Of a stretch of 64,000 nt of DNA, positions 1-8,193 are shown piece by piece. How positions within the stretch are numbered: the first letter of the stretch is position 1; each line of letters begins with the position of its first letter. Made by a program: the position numbers and the translations under genes. Source of the stretch: Tengunoibacter tsumagoiensis (GTDB taxonomy: Bacteria > Chloroflexota > Ktedonobacteria > Ktedonobacterales > Ktedonobacteraceae); assembly GCF_003967535.1 (NCBI RefSeq), contig NZ_BIFR01000001.1:239493-303492 (forward strand), in the 5' to 3' direction. Below the pieces are notes generated by a model, which was not told the origin of the DNA, ran no database searches, and saw only the letters and a program-made list of their open reading frames with translations.

Positions 1-1
1 C

Positions 2-808
2 AAGATGATTACGCGCATTGTGCGCAATATTCGCGAGGAGATCGGAGCGGTAACCCATTCAATGCAAGATACTGAGCGCGAAACGGTTGAGGGGACACGG
101 CTGACACGCGAGGCCGGGAATGCACTGGAAGCACTCTTTGCAGCGGTGGAACATCAAGCCAGAGAGATCGATTCCATTCATCAGATCGCCGCCCGACAAC
201 TAAGCGCTTCAAAATCAATCTCGTCCATCATGCAGCGGATCTCTGCCTCAACCCTTGAAAGCAATGGCAAGACGGAGGAGGCTTCACAACATATGGCCCG
301 GCTTGCTCGCCTTGTTGAACAGCTACGAGCTTCGGTGGAGGCCTTTAAGCTACGCGAAAATCAAGGCTACTATATTGCCAATAGTCCAAATACCCACCCG
401 GATGAAGATCCCGATAAACCGTTTACTGTCAGTGGGGTCTATCGCAAAATTCGAGCGCATGAGCAGAGCACCTTTAGCTCCTGGATGAGGGATGATATCC
501 CACTACCACCGCCTCTGATGGCTCCGATCAAACGACCAGACCAGCTACAGTCAAGCATAAACCGACTGCAAAAACAGTATCCATTCCCACAGATCCCCTC
601 AACCCAGAACAGCCAGTTGAGCGGATCTGATTGGCCACTCCCCATCAATGAGACGGGGCAGATGCAAGAGCCAATGCTGCCAGGTGGCTTCCCACCAACA
701 TCAGAGATGACACCCACGCCCAATCAGTTCCAACCCTCTGGCTGGCACCTTCCCCAACCGCCCGAGGAAGAGGCCATCTCTAATCAAGAACAGACATCCA
801 ATCCGTAA
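2..808 (+). CDS. Methyl-accepting chemotaxis protein, C-terminal part (5' end outside window)
   Basis: The reading frame is open at the left edge, so only the 3' part of the gene is present. The first ~115 residues have the heptad-rich pattern of the distal chemoreceptor signalling helix: repeated small and charged residues, then LARLVEQLRASVEAFKL, which resembles the usual receptor end (LA..L..SV..F). The signalling tip, HAMP, membrane and sensor parts would lie upstream of the window. After this helix come ~150 residues rich in Pro, Gln, Ser and Thr with no fold I recognise; such a tail is unusual for a receptor. The family call rests on the helix pattern only. A histidine-kinase-like or other coiled-coil protein is the main alternative. 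Confidence 0.7.
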   Translation, partial: KMITRIVRNIREEIGAVTHSMQDTERETVEGTRLTREAGNALEALFAAVEHQAREIDSIHQIAARQLSASKSISSIMQRISASTLESNGKTEEASQHMARLARLVEQLRASVEAFKLRENQGYYIANSPNTHPDEDPDKPFTVSGVYRKIRAHEQSTFSSWMRDDIPLPPPLMAPIKRPDQLQSSINRLQKQYPFPQIPSTQNSQLSGSDWPLPINETGQMQEPMLPGGFPPTSEMTPTPNQFQPSGWHLPQPPEEEAISNQEQTSNP

Positions 809-863
809 TAGAGAGAGGATAGAGAGAGTAGAGAGTACTACATAGCTCTTCCAGAGAAGGGCG

Positions 864-913
864 CAATCCCCTCCATAGCCTATCATCATTCATGATAGCT
901 GTGGAGGGGATTG
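864..913. terminator. Long hairpin between convergent genes
   Basis: Near-perfect inverted repeat: arm CAATCCCCTCCATAGC plus CTATCAT, a short loop, then ATGATAG and GTGGAGGGGATTG. It lies between the ends of the chemoreceptor gene (+) and the RNA methyltransferase gene (-), so it could stop transcription from both sides, but neither strand has a clear T-run. The CCCCTCCATA / TATGGAGGGG core resembles the inner stem of the repeat array at 60.3-61.35 kb, so it may instead be a dispersed copy of that repeat family. Confidence 0.6.
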
Positions 914-952
914 TAGTCTGTAGTCTGAGCTCCCTCTTTAAATGTCCGAACC

Positions 953-1810
953 TCACCGCCTCTGACGCTGGCGTACCGTTTCATACAGAATAATGCCAGT
1001 TGCCATTGCGACATTGAGCGATTCGACATCGTTAGCAAGGGGGATACTGACCGGGTGTGTAGCCAGTGTATGGGCCTCTACTGATGGTCCATGTGCTTCA
1101 TTCCCCATAATCAGAACACAGGGCTGTGTAAAATCCTGTTCATAGTACATCTGTGAGCTTCCAGCCTCGGCCAGGAGCACACGAGGCTGGCCCTGACAAT
1201 GCTGCTTCACCAGCGTGGCAATCGCAGCCCAGGAAGCATCTACAACAACAGGCAGCCGCAAATGAGCCCCCGTAGCCGCACGTACAACCTTGGGGCTATA
1301 GTAGTCAACACAGTTGGGCGTCAGAATGACCTGGCTCACATCAGCCGCCAGTGCAGTACGCAAGATAGTCCCCATATTGCCAGGATCAGCAATATCATCC
1401 AGAATCAACAAGACGGGACGGTGAGCAGGTTGACGACGATCCTGCATCTGCGCCGAATTCAGCGCATCCAGGCGCAGGACACAGATCACTCCTTGTGAGC
1501 TCTGAACCTCTCCCAGGGCATCTATGACCCTTTCGTTAACCTCAAATAGCCTCTCTGGCGGAAGATCTGTACGATGAAGCAGGCGCTCTAGCAGCGCTGT
1601 ACCTTTGGGAGTCCGGCGCAGGAGATCGGGCTGAACATACACTTCCTGAAGAGGCACCTGCGTCTCCAATACCGCTTCCAGAAGGTTTAATCCCTCGAGC
1701 AGAAAGAGCCCACTTTTCTTACGTCCACGACTGGTATGGAGGGTCTGGAGCTTGCTCACCCGCGCATTAGCGGGACTGGTGATGAGCGTATAGCGCGTAT
1801 CGTGTGTCAT
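953..1810 (-). CDS. SpoU/TrmH-family RNA 2'-O-ribose methyltransferase
   Basis: SPOUT-class methyltransferase using S-adenosylmethionine to methylate a ribose 2'-OH in rRNA or tRNA. An N-terminal substrate-binding part (NARVSKLQTL...FLLEGLNLLEAVLE) is followed by the three SpoU motifs: LDDIADPGNMGTILRTA, IMGNEAHGPS and IPLANDVESLNVAMATGI. The last two form the trefoil-knot cofactor site. About 285 residues from the ATG at 1810; an upstream in-frame ATG at 1894 would translate through the rplT terminator and is rejected. A SpoU gene beside rplT is also known in Firmicutes (ysgA-like). The exact target nucleotide cannot be read from sequence. Confidence 0.9.
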   Translation of the reverse strand: MTHDTRYTLITSPANARVSKLQTLHTSRGRKKSGLFLLEGLNLLEAVLETQVPLQEVYVQPDLLRRTPKGTALLERLLHRTDLPPERLFEVNERVIDALGEVQSSQGVICVLRLDALNSAQMQDRRQPAHRPVLLILDDIADPGNMGTILRTALAADVSQVILTPNCVDYYSPKVVRAATGAHLRLPVVVDASWAAIATLVKQHCQGQPRVLLAEAGSSQMYYEQDFTQPCVLIMGNEAHGPSVEAHTLATHPVSIPLANDVESLNVAMATGIILYETVRQRQRR

Positions 1811-1825
1811 TATCTTCTCACAAAG

Positions 1826-1870
1826 AAAAAAGCCCGACGTATCACTAATCTGCTTGATACATCGGGCTTT
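1826..1870 (-). terminator. Intrinsic terminator after rplT
   Basis: On the minus strand AAAGCCCGATGTATC pairs with GATACGTCGGGCTTT across a 12-nt loop, and the stem runs straight into six T residues. It lies between the rplT stop and the methyltransferase start at 1810, so it should end most rpmI-rplT transcripts and let only read-through reach the methyltransferase. It could also act as an attenuator. Confidence 0.88.
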
Positions 1871-1900
1871 ACCAGAGCGTCCTCCGCTCTTCAAGATCTC

Positions 1901-2260
1901 TTATGCTTTGACAGCATCCAGTGCAGTCTTCACAAGAGCACCAAAGGCTGAAGGATCATTCACTGCCATCTCGGCCAGGATCTTGCGATCGACTTCGATG
2001 TTTGCGACGTGAATAGCATGAATGAGCTGGCTGTAGCTGACCCCATACATGCGAGCGGCAGCATTGATACGGGTGATCCAGAGTGAGCGCATATCGCGTT
2101 TGCGGTTACGGCGGTCGCGATACATGTACGCCATGGCGCGCATGACGGACTCACGAGCGGGACGGATCAGATTGCGGCGTGTTCCACGATGGCCTTCCGC
2201 AAATTGTAATAACTTTTTGTGCTTTTTGTGTGCGGGTACTCCGCGTTTTACTCTTGGCAT
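1901..2260 (-). CDS. rplT: 50S ribosomal protein L20
   Basis: L20 binds 23S rRNA early and is needed for assembly of the large subunit. The 119-residue protein has the usual basic N-terminus (MPRVKRGVPAHKKHKK) and conserved FAEGHRGTRRN, YMYRDRRNRKRDMRSLWI and the C-terminal LAEMAVNDPSAF region, and is the normal family length. It lies directly downstream of rpmI, as in most bacteria, and is followed by a strong intrinsic terminator. infC, which normally leads this operon, is not present. Confidence 0.98.
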   Translation of the reverse strand: MPRVKRGVPAHKKHKKLLQFAEGHRGTRRNLIRPARESVMRAMAYMYRDRRNRKRDMRSLWITRINAAARMYGVSYSQLIHAIHVANIEVDRKILAEMAVNDPSAFGALVKTALDAVKA

Positions 2261-2294
2261 AGTTCTTCCTTATCCTCGATTCAATCTCTTGATA

Positions 2295-2498
2295 CTAGAA
2301 AGCGTAGGGGAGCAGACGTTTCAGACGACGTGTATCAGCAGTTTTCAGCTGAAAAACTTTGTCCATCGAACGAACTGCCTCAGGAGATTTGTTACGGCGC
2401 AAGTGGTTTAAAGCCACTTTACGGCGCATGAACTTGCCAGATGCGGTCACTTTTACCCGCTTTGCCATTGCTTTGTGGGTTTTTAATTTCTGCTTCAT
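2295..2498 (-). CDS. rpmI: 50S ribosomal protein L35
   Basis: Small basic large-subunit protein of 67 residues (MKQKLKTHKAMAKRVKVTASGKF...), with the family's KTHK..AKR and the C-terminal LLPYAF region. The start at 2498 was chosen because the family begins here; the longer open frame up to 2639 is leader sequence. A purine-rich GGAAAGAAAGAG stretch precedes the ATG. It is first in the rpmI-rplT unit, about 185 nt downstream of a good promoter. Confidence 0.96.
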   Translation of the reverse strand: MKQKLKTHKAMAKRVKVTASGKFMRRKVALNHLRRNKSPEAVRSMDKVFQLKTADTRRLKRLLPYAF

Positions 2499-2689
2499 AG
2501 CTCTTTCTTTCCATGTTTGTTGCGGGGACACTTGTTGATCACAGCCTGCCTCTACGAGAGAAATATTGGAGAATATCTCAGATGTTAGAGACAATGAGAG
2601 GACGTGATTGAGGACCCTTTGATCCTCTTTGTGCTCCATCCAAGGCGCAGATAAGCCTTTTTCAAGAGCCCAATCCCGCTTGCCGCACG

Positions 2690-2718
2690 ATTATATCATA
2701 TCCCCTCGCCACACGCAA
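2690..2718 (-). promoter_or_regulatory. Sigma-70-type promoter for rpmI-rplT
   Basis: Minus strand: TTGCGT, 17 nt, TATAAT, with TG one base before the -10 (extended -10). Expected start near 2683 gives a ~185-nt leader before rpmI. This independent promoter fits the absence of infC upstream. The leader holds two modest inverted repeats (AAGGC/GCCTT and GAGGA/TCCTC) that might allow control by L20, though this is untested. Confidence 0.8.
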
Positions 2719-2734
2719 GAGTTGTAAACAGGGC

Positions 2735-4528
2735 TCAAAGATCATCACTCAGACCGCGCTGTGGCCGCGAGAGCCAGGGTGGACGTATCAGACGCAGTGG
2801 ACGGCTCACTGGCTGCACCACCCCTTCCATCTCACGTGCCCGTAACCGCTCCCAGATCGATGTAAAAAACCAGATCCAGCCCCAGAGCAGACAGGGCAGA
2901 CCAACAGTCACCAGCCCCTGGCCAGGCCACACAAGATGACGCTCCCAGAAATAGTAGTTCAACAAGGCTCCGAACAGAAGAGCAACAGCCAGTTGAATCG
3001 GACTACGCCGGGTCGAACACAGGGCAAGAATCAATGGAAAGAAGACATACCAGGGCCAATATGTTGGCAGAAAGATCACTAAAAGGAAGAGACCAATACA
3101 GCTACATGCAAGCACCCATTCAATGGTATCAACCAGCCAGATAGTACAGAGTAGACTGATAATGACAACCAGGAGAGTGAATAACATCCAATGTTCGGGC
3201 TGAGCCAACCAGGGAATCAATGCAGGAAGCCGTAAAGGCACCTGAAGGAGAGTAGCATCCAACGAACCAAGCGCACGCGTTGGTAAGAATAACTCTATTA
3301 AGCGAGCCTGAAGATCAACCAGATCTCCCCCCTGCCAATAGGGAATATAGGCCAGCACAAAGACCAGCAGCGAGATCACAAACAGCCCCAACCACCAGCA
3401 AGTGCTCCAGAACCACCAGATAAAGCGCATTCGCCGCCCCATCGCACACAAAAACAAGGGCAGCAGGAGCAGAGCTGCAAAATTAACCAGGCTCGCCAGC
3501 AACAGAAAGACCCAGCTCAACAGGAGCGCGTTACGCTGAAAGAAGAAGATCGCTAATAAGATCAGTGGAATCAGCAACATCTCTTGATGGACTTGAAAAA
3601 TGCCCAGCAACAAAATGAGAGGATTCCAGGCGTAAAAAAGGGTCGCGGCATTCCGGACAGCAGGATGTGCCTGTGAGAGGATATGCCAGAGCAGCACAAC
3701 GCTCAGAAGGTGGCCCAATGCAGCCGCCAGACGCATACTCAGAAGAAACAAAGGGACACTCTGATGCGTCGCCAATATCAGTAGAATACTACTATCTAAC
3801 CAGACAGGGCCAAATGAAAGAAGCGGAATAGGCGGTGCCGAACTGGCCTGGCTGCTGACGAGCAATTGCTGAAACGTATCCTGCACACTTCCCCAGGCCG
3901 TAAACACGTATGGATTAAGATGAGTCTCGACCACAAGCTGGCCATAAAAGCCTGATAAGAGCATCTGTTGTGAAAAAACAGTCAGATGAGCCGGACCTAT
4001 AACCATAGTCGCCCCAAACAGCAACGTAAAGAGACAGATCATCCAGAACACTAAGGGCTGACGACTCAGAAAGCGCGTAGTAGGGGCAGCCTGCTGAACC
4101 AGTCCAACCGCACAGGCCAGTACGCCCAATCCCAGACAGAGCAAGAATAATTGTATATTGGCAAAACCAACGGCAGTCGTAGGGTTCAGCCATCCCACAT
4201 AGAGTCCCAGGGGCTTTACTATCTCAATCACCCCGCGCACGTGATGCAACCAGGGGAGATGGGCGAGCCAGAAAGCACGAAGAGGGTCAGGCTCCCCCCT
4301 CTGGGCAGACAACAACAAAAGCAAGGCCAGATAGAGCATCTCCAACGCCAGTGCACATACCAGCAACCAACGAGCAAAAGAACGGCGCTGCAAAGGAGGC
4401 TGGGGAGTAGTCATCAGAGCATCCGAATGTACGAGAAGAGATGAGCGGCGTAATGGCCCTGCCGCCCCTGCCGCCTGTATACTTTGTGTTCTTCTCGTTT
4501 TTACAGAAGCGGGATTATGGTGCTGCAT
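2735..4528 (-). CDS. Polytopic membrane protein, GT-C glycosyltransferase-like
   Basis: About 597 residues with roughly a dozen hydrophobic helices after a ~60-residue polar N-terminus. Motifs recall polyprenyl-phosphate-mannose-dependent transferases of the GT87/GT39 kind: HLNPYVFTAWGSVQD in a loop and FYAWNPLILLLGIFQVHQE, where such families often have AWNPLVLLE...GHND. Here the histidine-asparagine pair is replaced by HQE, so activity is uncertain. Start at 4528 chosen because GGAGAG lies just upstream; an ATG at 4621 is also open. The likely role is transfer of a lipid-linked sugar at the membrane. This is a fold-level inference only. Confidence 0.55.
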   Translation of the reverse strand: MQHHNPASVKTRRTQSIQAAGAAGPLRRSSLLVHSDALMTTPQPPLQRRSFARWLLVCALALEMLYLALLLLLSAQRGEPDPLRAFWLAHLPWLHHVRGVIEIVKPLGLYVGWLNPTTAVGFANIQLFLLCLGLGVLACAVGLVQQAAPTTRFLSRQPLVFWMICLFTLLFGATMVIGPAHLTVFSQQMLLSGFYGQLVVETHLNPYVFTAWGSVQDTFQQLLVSSQASSAPPIPLLSFGPVWLDSSILLILATHQSVPLFLLSMRLAAALGHLLSVVLLWHILSQAHPAVRNAATLFYAWNPLILLLGIFQVHQEMLLIPLILLAIFFFQRNALLLSWVFLLLASLVNFAALLLLPLFLCAMGRRMRFIWWFWSTCWWLGLFVISLLVFVLAYIPYWQGGDLVDLQARLIELFLPTRALGSLDATLLQVPLRLPALIPWLAQPEHWMLFTLLVVIISLLCTIWLVDTIEWVLACSCIGLFLLVIFLPTYWPWYVFFPLILALCSTRRSPIQLAVALLFGALLNYYFWERHLVWPGQGLVTVGLPCLLWGWIWFFTSIWERLRAREMEGVVQPVSRPLRLIRPPWLSRPQRGLSDDL

Positions 4529-4761
4529 AGTCTCTCCGCCAGACAGAAGATTTTTAGACACATCGTTTTTTAACAGTAGAGAATCCGGTTTTAGTATGAT
4601 CGAAAGCGCTCGAACTGTCAATAAAAACCGACCAGGCAGGCAAAATTCCTTATTGAAAGTGAAGTGAGCAGAAAAGGGGGAGCGAAAACTTTTCCATTTT
4701 TGGCAGGTACAAGCGGAATAGAATAGTGAACAGATTAAACAGCCCAGATTACCTGGCTCTA

Positions 4762-4790
4762 TTGTCAGAGATTGAGAACAATGTTATAAT
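4762..4790 (+). promoter_or_regulatory. Promoter of the rpsF-ssb-rpsR operon
   Basis: TTGTCA, 17-nt spacer, TATAAT: five of six -35 bases and all -10 bases match consensus. Transcription would begin near 4797, giving a ~210-nt leader before the rpsF GTG. Confidence 0.85.
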
Positions 4791-4850
4791 GCGGGGTATT
4801 GATGGCTTCCATAGTGCAAAAGTTTATATACTACTGCATGGGAAGACTTC

Positions 4851-4880
4851 GATCCCCCCTATCAGTGGGGATCATTTTTT
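4851..4880 (+). terminator. Terminator-like hairpin in the rpsF leader (possible attenuator)
   Basis: GATCCCC pairs with GGGGATC across a 9-nt loop, followed one base later by six T residues: an intrinsic terminator in form. It lies ~55 nt after the predicted start and ~130 nt before rpsF, inside the leader. A second stem further down (CACCTG..CCTGG with CCAG..GTG, 4949-4980) could belong to the same switch. S6-S18 feedback through an rpsF leader RNA is known in other bacteria; whether this is that element is inference. Confidence 0.65.
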
Positions 4881-5005
4881 GCTGAGGCCGCACCTGATAT
4901 ATAAGCGGCATCTGAAGTTTTTTAGCATCGATTCATGTTGGTGCTCCACCTGCCCTGGCGCATTTCTGTAGACCAGGTGCATACCCACAGGAAGGAGGTG
5001 GCTTC

Positions 5006-5506
5006 GTGAAGCGAGATTATGAACTAGCTTTCATTCTCAACCCCGAAGTCAGCGAAGATGAGACACGGTCCATTCTGGATCGTATCGATCAGATCGTCGC
5101 AAATTATGGCGGTCAAGTAGTAAAGGTCAATCAATGGGGGCGTCGTCGTCTGGCGTATCCAATCGAGCGCCATCGCGATGGACTCTATGTTTTCATTGAT
5201 CTGATCTTGACTCCCGAGACCGTAGCTGAACTCGAACGTACACTCAAGGTTTCGGAGCTCGTTCTTCGTTATATGATGAAGAAGCGCGATCCCAAAGCCG
5301 TCCAGAAGGAGCGCGAAGAGCGCGAGGCTCGTGCTGTTGCTGCTGCTGCCGCTGCTGAAGCTGCTGCTGCTGCCCCGGCCACCGAGGGTGAGGCCGCTCC
5401 TGTAGAACATGCCAGCGCTGAAGAGCAGACAGTCCTCTCAAGCGAGGAGCTGGATGATGTTCCACCGGCTATTGAAGACGCGGATACTATCGAAACTGAG
5501 GCATAA
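5006..5506 (+). CDS. rpsF: 30S ribosomal protein S6 with acidic C-terminal extension
   Basis: S6 pairs with S18 on the platform of the small subunit. Residues 1-100 form a normal S6 domain (MKRDYELAFILNPEVSEDE..., WGRRRLAYPIERHRDGLYV). The remaining ~65 residues are an Ala-rich stretch followed by a Glu/Asp-rich tail with no known fold; standard S6 is ~95-135 residues. GTG start at 5006 has an excellent ribosome binding site. First gene of rpsF-ssb-rpsR. Confidence 0.97.
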   Translation: MKRDYELAFILNPEVSEDETRSILDRIDQIVANYGGQVVKVNQWGRRRLAYPIERHRDGLYVFIDLILTPETVAELERTLKVSELVLRYMMKKRDPKAVQKEREEREARAVAAAAAAEAAAAAPATEGEAAPVEHASAEEQTVLSSEELDDVPPAIEDADTIETEA

Positions 5507-5589
5507 TTACTCTACGTTTGGGTCTGTTCATTCAATCTCTAAAACATGAGCTGGGGTGGGATAACACGTCGAAAGGATTTGGTTGAATC

Positions 5590-5991
5590 ATGAACAAAAT
5601 CATGTTAATTGGGAATCTTGGCAAAGATCCCGATATGAGTTATACGCCAAATGGTGTTGCCGTCACGAAGTTTTCACTTGCTGTAAATCGCACGTCCAAG
5701 TCACAAAGCGGTGAACGCCAAGAAGAGACAGACTGGTTTAATATCGTTGCCTGGCGTCAGCTTGCAGAGACGTGTAACACTTACCTGAAAAAAGGTCAGA
5801 AGATCTACGTTGAGGGCCGTCTCCAGCAGCGCAAGTTCACCGATAAAAATGGTGTTGAGCGCACTGGCCTGGACGTCATCATCAGCGATATGGAGATGCT
5901 GACCCCCAAGAATCAGCAACCCCAGGGCTCCGGTTCTAGCTCGAATTTCTTGAGCGATGACCTGGGAGATCCGGATGAACATCCCTTCTAA
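5590..5991 (+). CDS. ssb: Single-stranded DNA-binding protein
   Basis: Covers single-stranded DNA during replication and repair and recruits partner proteins through its C-terminal tip. An OB fold spans residues 1-~105 (MNKIMLIGNLGKDPDM..., WFNIVAWRQLAETCNTYLKKGQKIYVEGRLQ). A short Gln/Ser/Gly linker leads to an acidic end DDLGDPDEHPF; the terminal aromatic-preceded-by-proline pair is kept, although the usual DDDIPF is altered. 133 residues, a little shorter than E. coli SSB. Between rpsF and rpsR, the common bacterial arrangement. Confidence 0.97.
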   Translation: MNKIMLIGNLGKDPDMSYTPNGVAVTKFSLAVNRTSKSQSGERQEETDWFNIVAWRQLAETCNTYLKKGQKIYVEGRLQQRKFTDKNGVERTGLDVIISDMEMLTPKNQQPQGSGSSSNFLSDDLGDPDEHPF

Positions 5992-6008
5992 TATGAAGGA
6001 GAAAGTCT

Positions 6009-6308
6009 GTGCAAAGACGTTCTGAAGGTGGCGGCTCCTACCAGCGCCGCGAGCGACGCGAAGGCGGGCGCGGCGAGCGCTCATCCCGCCGCAAAATTTG
6101 TCAATTTTGTCATGACCATGTCCGCGAGATCGACTACAAAGATGCAGGGCGTTTCATGCGGAAGTTCATTTCCGATCGTGGAAAGATTGAGCCTCGTCGC
6201 AAAACAGGCACTTGTGCCAAGCATCAGCGTGGTCTGAGCACCGCTATCAAACAGGCTCGCTTTATGGCTCTGCTCCCCTACACGGCAGAGCACATGCGTG
6301 GGATGTAA
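6009..6308 (+). CDS. rpsR: 30S ribosomal protein S18
   Basis: Partner of S6 in the small subunit. The 99-residue protein has a ~28-residue Arg/Gly-rich N-terminal extension, then the S18 core: [26 protein letters not shown]-type segment, [14 protein letters not shown] and the C-terminal [15 protein letters not shown]. The paired cysteines could bind zinc. GTG start at 6009 follows AAGGAGA by six bases. Last ribosomal gene of this operon. Confidence 0.97.
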   Translation: MQRRSEGGGSYQRRERREGGRGERSSRRKICQFCHDHVREIDYKDAGRFMRKFISDRGKIEPRRKTGTCAKHQRGLSTAIKQARFMALLPYTAEHMRGM

Positions 6309-6540
6309 TTCGCTTTACACCCCCGTCTAGCTGTCGGTGTGTATACTGAGAATACTCATAGCATAAGGGGTGCTCAGTAGCCACACCAGGGCCTGACTCA
6401 CCATTCTATGGTGCTGCACGGGTTGTCCCAGGATATCTGGCCGAGGTGTGGGATTGGTCTCCCTCTCTCTCATCTCTCCCCCGTGCCAGGATGATGCATT
6501 TCTGCCTGGCTCAACACCAGGATCCACGTTGGAGGTTTTG

Positions 6541-8097
6541 ATGACAAATCAAACGGCGCGTCGGCCCGAAGTAAAACGCCCCACGCGCTCTGCTCGCCCA
6601 AAGAAATATGCCCGACAAACCGCGCACGTTGAGGCCCGCCGAGACGGAAAACCTCTTATTTTTGGCTGGGGTGCCCACCTCTCCCGCAATGAGAAAAATC
6701 AGCTCCAGCGCCGCGCCATCTGGTCGACGATTATTTTGTTCTCTACTCTGATCGTTGTCGTTGTGGCTGGCTTCTGGATCAATAATAATATCATTGTCCC
6801 CAATCAGCCCATTACCTCTATCGCTGGACAGTCAATCCCACAATCCGATTACCATAAGCTGGTTGCCCTGAAGGCCGCTCTGGAACGGAATAAGATTGAG
6901 GGGAAACACGGTCTGCAAGCTCAAATCTCCGATCTCACGAAGAAGTCCACCGATCAGCAGAAGATTATTGATGATCAACAGAAGAAGATCGATGATCTCA
7001 ATAAACAGATCTCTGCTCTCCCTGCCGGTACGAGCGATCAACGCACAAGCCTGGAGGGTCAGTTAAAAGATGCTCAGAGCAAACAGGCAGATGCAAAGAA
7101 ACAGCACGATGATCTGGCAGCTCAAGGTCAGAAGCTGACTCAGACGACTATCCCCAATGAGCAGGTGATGTACACAACATCACAGATCAGTAGCGATAGC
7201 GGCACCTGGCTGCAAGAAGATGTTCTTCTGCGCAACTGGTTGAATAAGCAGAGTGCCAGTGTACAAAATAAGATTAATGCGACCGATGCTCAGGTTCAGA
7301 AGGCGCTCGATCAGTTGAAGGCCAATTTCCCTACCGGAAAAAGCTATGATTCGTTCTTAAGCGATTCCAATGTGAGCGATGGGGATATGCATACGATGAT
7401 GGCCCTGAAGCTCCGCCGCGATAATGCTCAGCTCTACTTTGCCTCACAGATCACTTCACCAGCGAAACAGGTACAGGCAAGCGCTGTCACTTTAAGCACT
7501 CAGAAAGATGCCCAGGATTTCTTAAATCAGGTCAAAGGCGGCAAAAGCTTTGCTGATCTGGCAAAGGAAAAGTCCCTCGACAATGATACAAAGACCAAGG
7601 GTGGCGATCTAGGCTGGCTCGTTCAACGCGAGTATATCAAAAAATATGGGAATGGCCTGAGCGGCGGTCCCATCGATCTATGGCTCTTTGACTCTGCACG
7701 CCAGGTGAATGATCTCAGCCCGATTATCAGCGATAATGGAACATTCCATGTCCTGCAAATCACTGCTATTGATCCTTCGCGTGCCATCGATAGCGATACG
7801 CTGAAGCTCGTTCAGGGCGATACAAGTACCAGCGCTTTGCGAGATAACAGCAACGATACAGCTCTTACTAGCTGGCTCGTTGAACAGAAAGCTCTGCCTG
7901 GCAATAAACCCGGACAGCTCGATCCCGATAAAATGAATGATCCTCTCAATATGCCCAGTTGGATTCCAACCTCGCCGCCAACTACTGGTGCAACTGGCGG
8001 TCAGTCTCTGCCCAATGGCGGAGCCTCGGCTGGCGGAATTGATCCAACCGGCGCTGGCGGCGCTGGCGGTACAACCGGCGGCACTAATGGCGGCTAA
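6541..8097 (+). CDS. Membrane-anchored parvulin-type peptidyl-prolyl isomerase
   Basis: Likely extracytoplasmic foldase of the SurA/PrsA/PpiD kind. From the ATG at 6541 (GGAGG five bases upstream) it has 518 residues: a basic N-terminus, one membrane helix at ~61-80, a long coiled coil (~105-200, Lys/Asp/Gln-rich), and a parvulin domain around residues 300-415 (SAVTLSTQKDAQDFLNQVKGG, KGGDLGWLVQREY, ISDNGTFHVLQI). The Gly/Thr/Pro-rich C-terminus is disordered. An upstream ATG at 6448 lacks a ribosome binding site. The single helix suggests a type II membrane anchor. Neighbours are rpsR and hemW. Confidence 0.85.
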   Translation: MTNQTARRPEVKRPTRSARPKKYARQTAHVEARRDGKPLIFGWGAHLSRNEKNQLQRRAIWSTIILFSTLIVVVVAGFWINNNIIVPNQPITSIAGQSIPQSDYHKLVALKAALERNKIEGKHGLQAQISDLTKKSTDQQKIIDDQQKKIDDLNKQISALPAGTSDQRTSLEGQLKDAQSKQADAKKQHDDLAAQGQKLTQTTIPNEQVMYTTSQISSDSGTWLQEDVLLRNWLNKQSASVQNKINATDAQVQKALDQLKANFPTGKSYDSFLSDSNVSDGDMHTMMALKLRRDNAQLYFASQITSPAKQVQASAVTLSTQKDAQDFLNQVKGGKSFADLAKEKSLDNDTKTKGGDLGWLVQREYIKKYGNGLSGGPIDLWLFDSARQVNDLSPIISDNGTFHVLQITAIDPSRAIDSDTLKLVQGDTSTSALRDNSNDTALTSWLVEQKALPGNKPGQLDPDKMNDPLNMPSWIPTSPPTTGATGGQSLPNGGASAGGIDPTGAGGAGGTTGGTNGG

Positions 8098-8126
8098 ACA
8101 GCACATGTAAAGCTTTTTGTAGCAAT

Positions 8127-8155
8127 GAGGCATTTCTCTCCGTGAGAAATGCCTC
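8127..8155. terminator. Perfect 12-bp hairpin after the isomerase gene
   Basis: GAGGCATTTCTC, a 5-nt loop, then GAGAAATGCCTC. The following bases (GGCTTT) give only a short T-run, so termination may be partial. The ATG at 8149 lies within the 3' arm, an argument against it as the hemW start. Confidence 0.6.
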
Positions 8156-8193
8156 GGCTTTCAGCTCCAGAAACAAGGATTGAAAAGATACCC

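Larger units (their letters stand above)
4529..5005. other. Intergenic region between membrane protein and rpsF
   Basis: No gene seen. It holds the rpsF promoter, the attenuator-like hairpin and a second stem-loop close to rpsF. A near-perfect ribosome binding site (AAGGAGGTG, about 4991-4999) ends the region. The divergent promoter of the membrane protein gene must also lie here, but I see no convincing -35/-10 pair for it. Confidence 0.6.

Noticed and set aside
6309-6540. tRNA-like segment after rpsR
   Set aside because: Short stems such as CACCAT/ATGGTG exist but no cloverleaf with a proper T-loop or acceptor stem could be formed.
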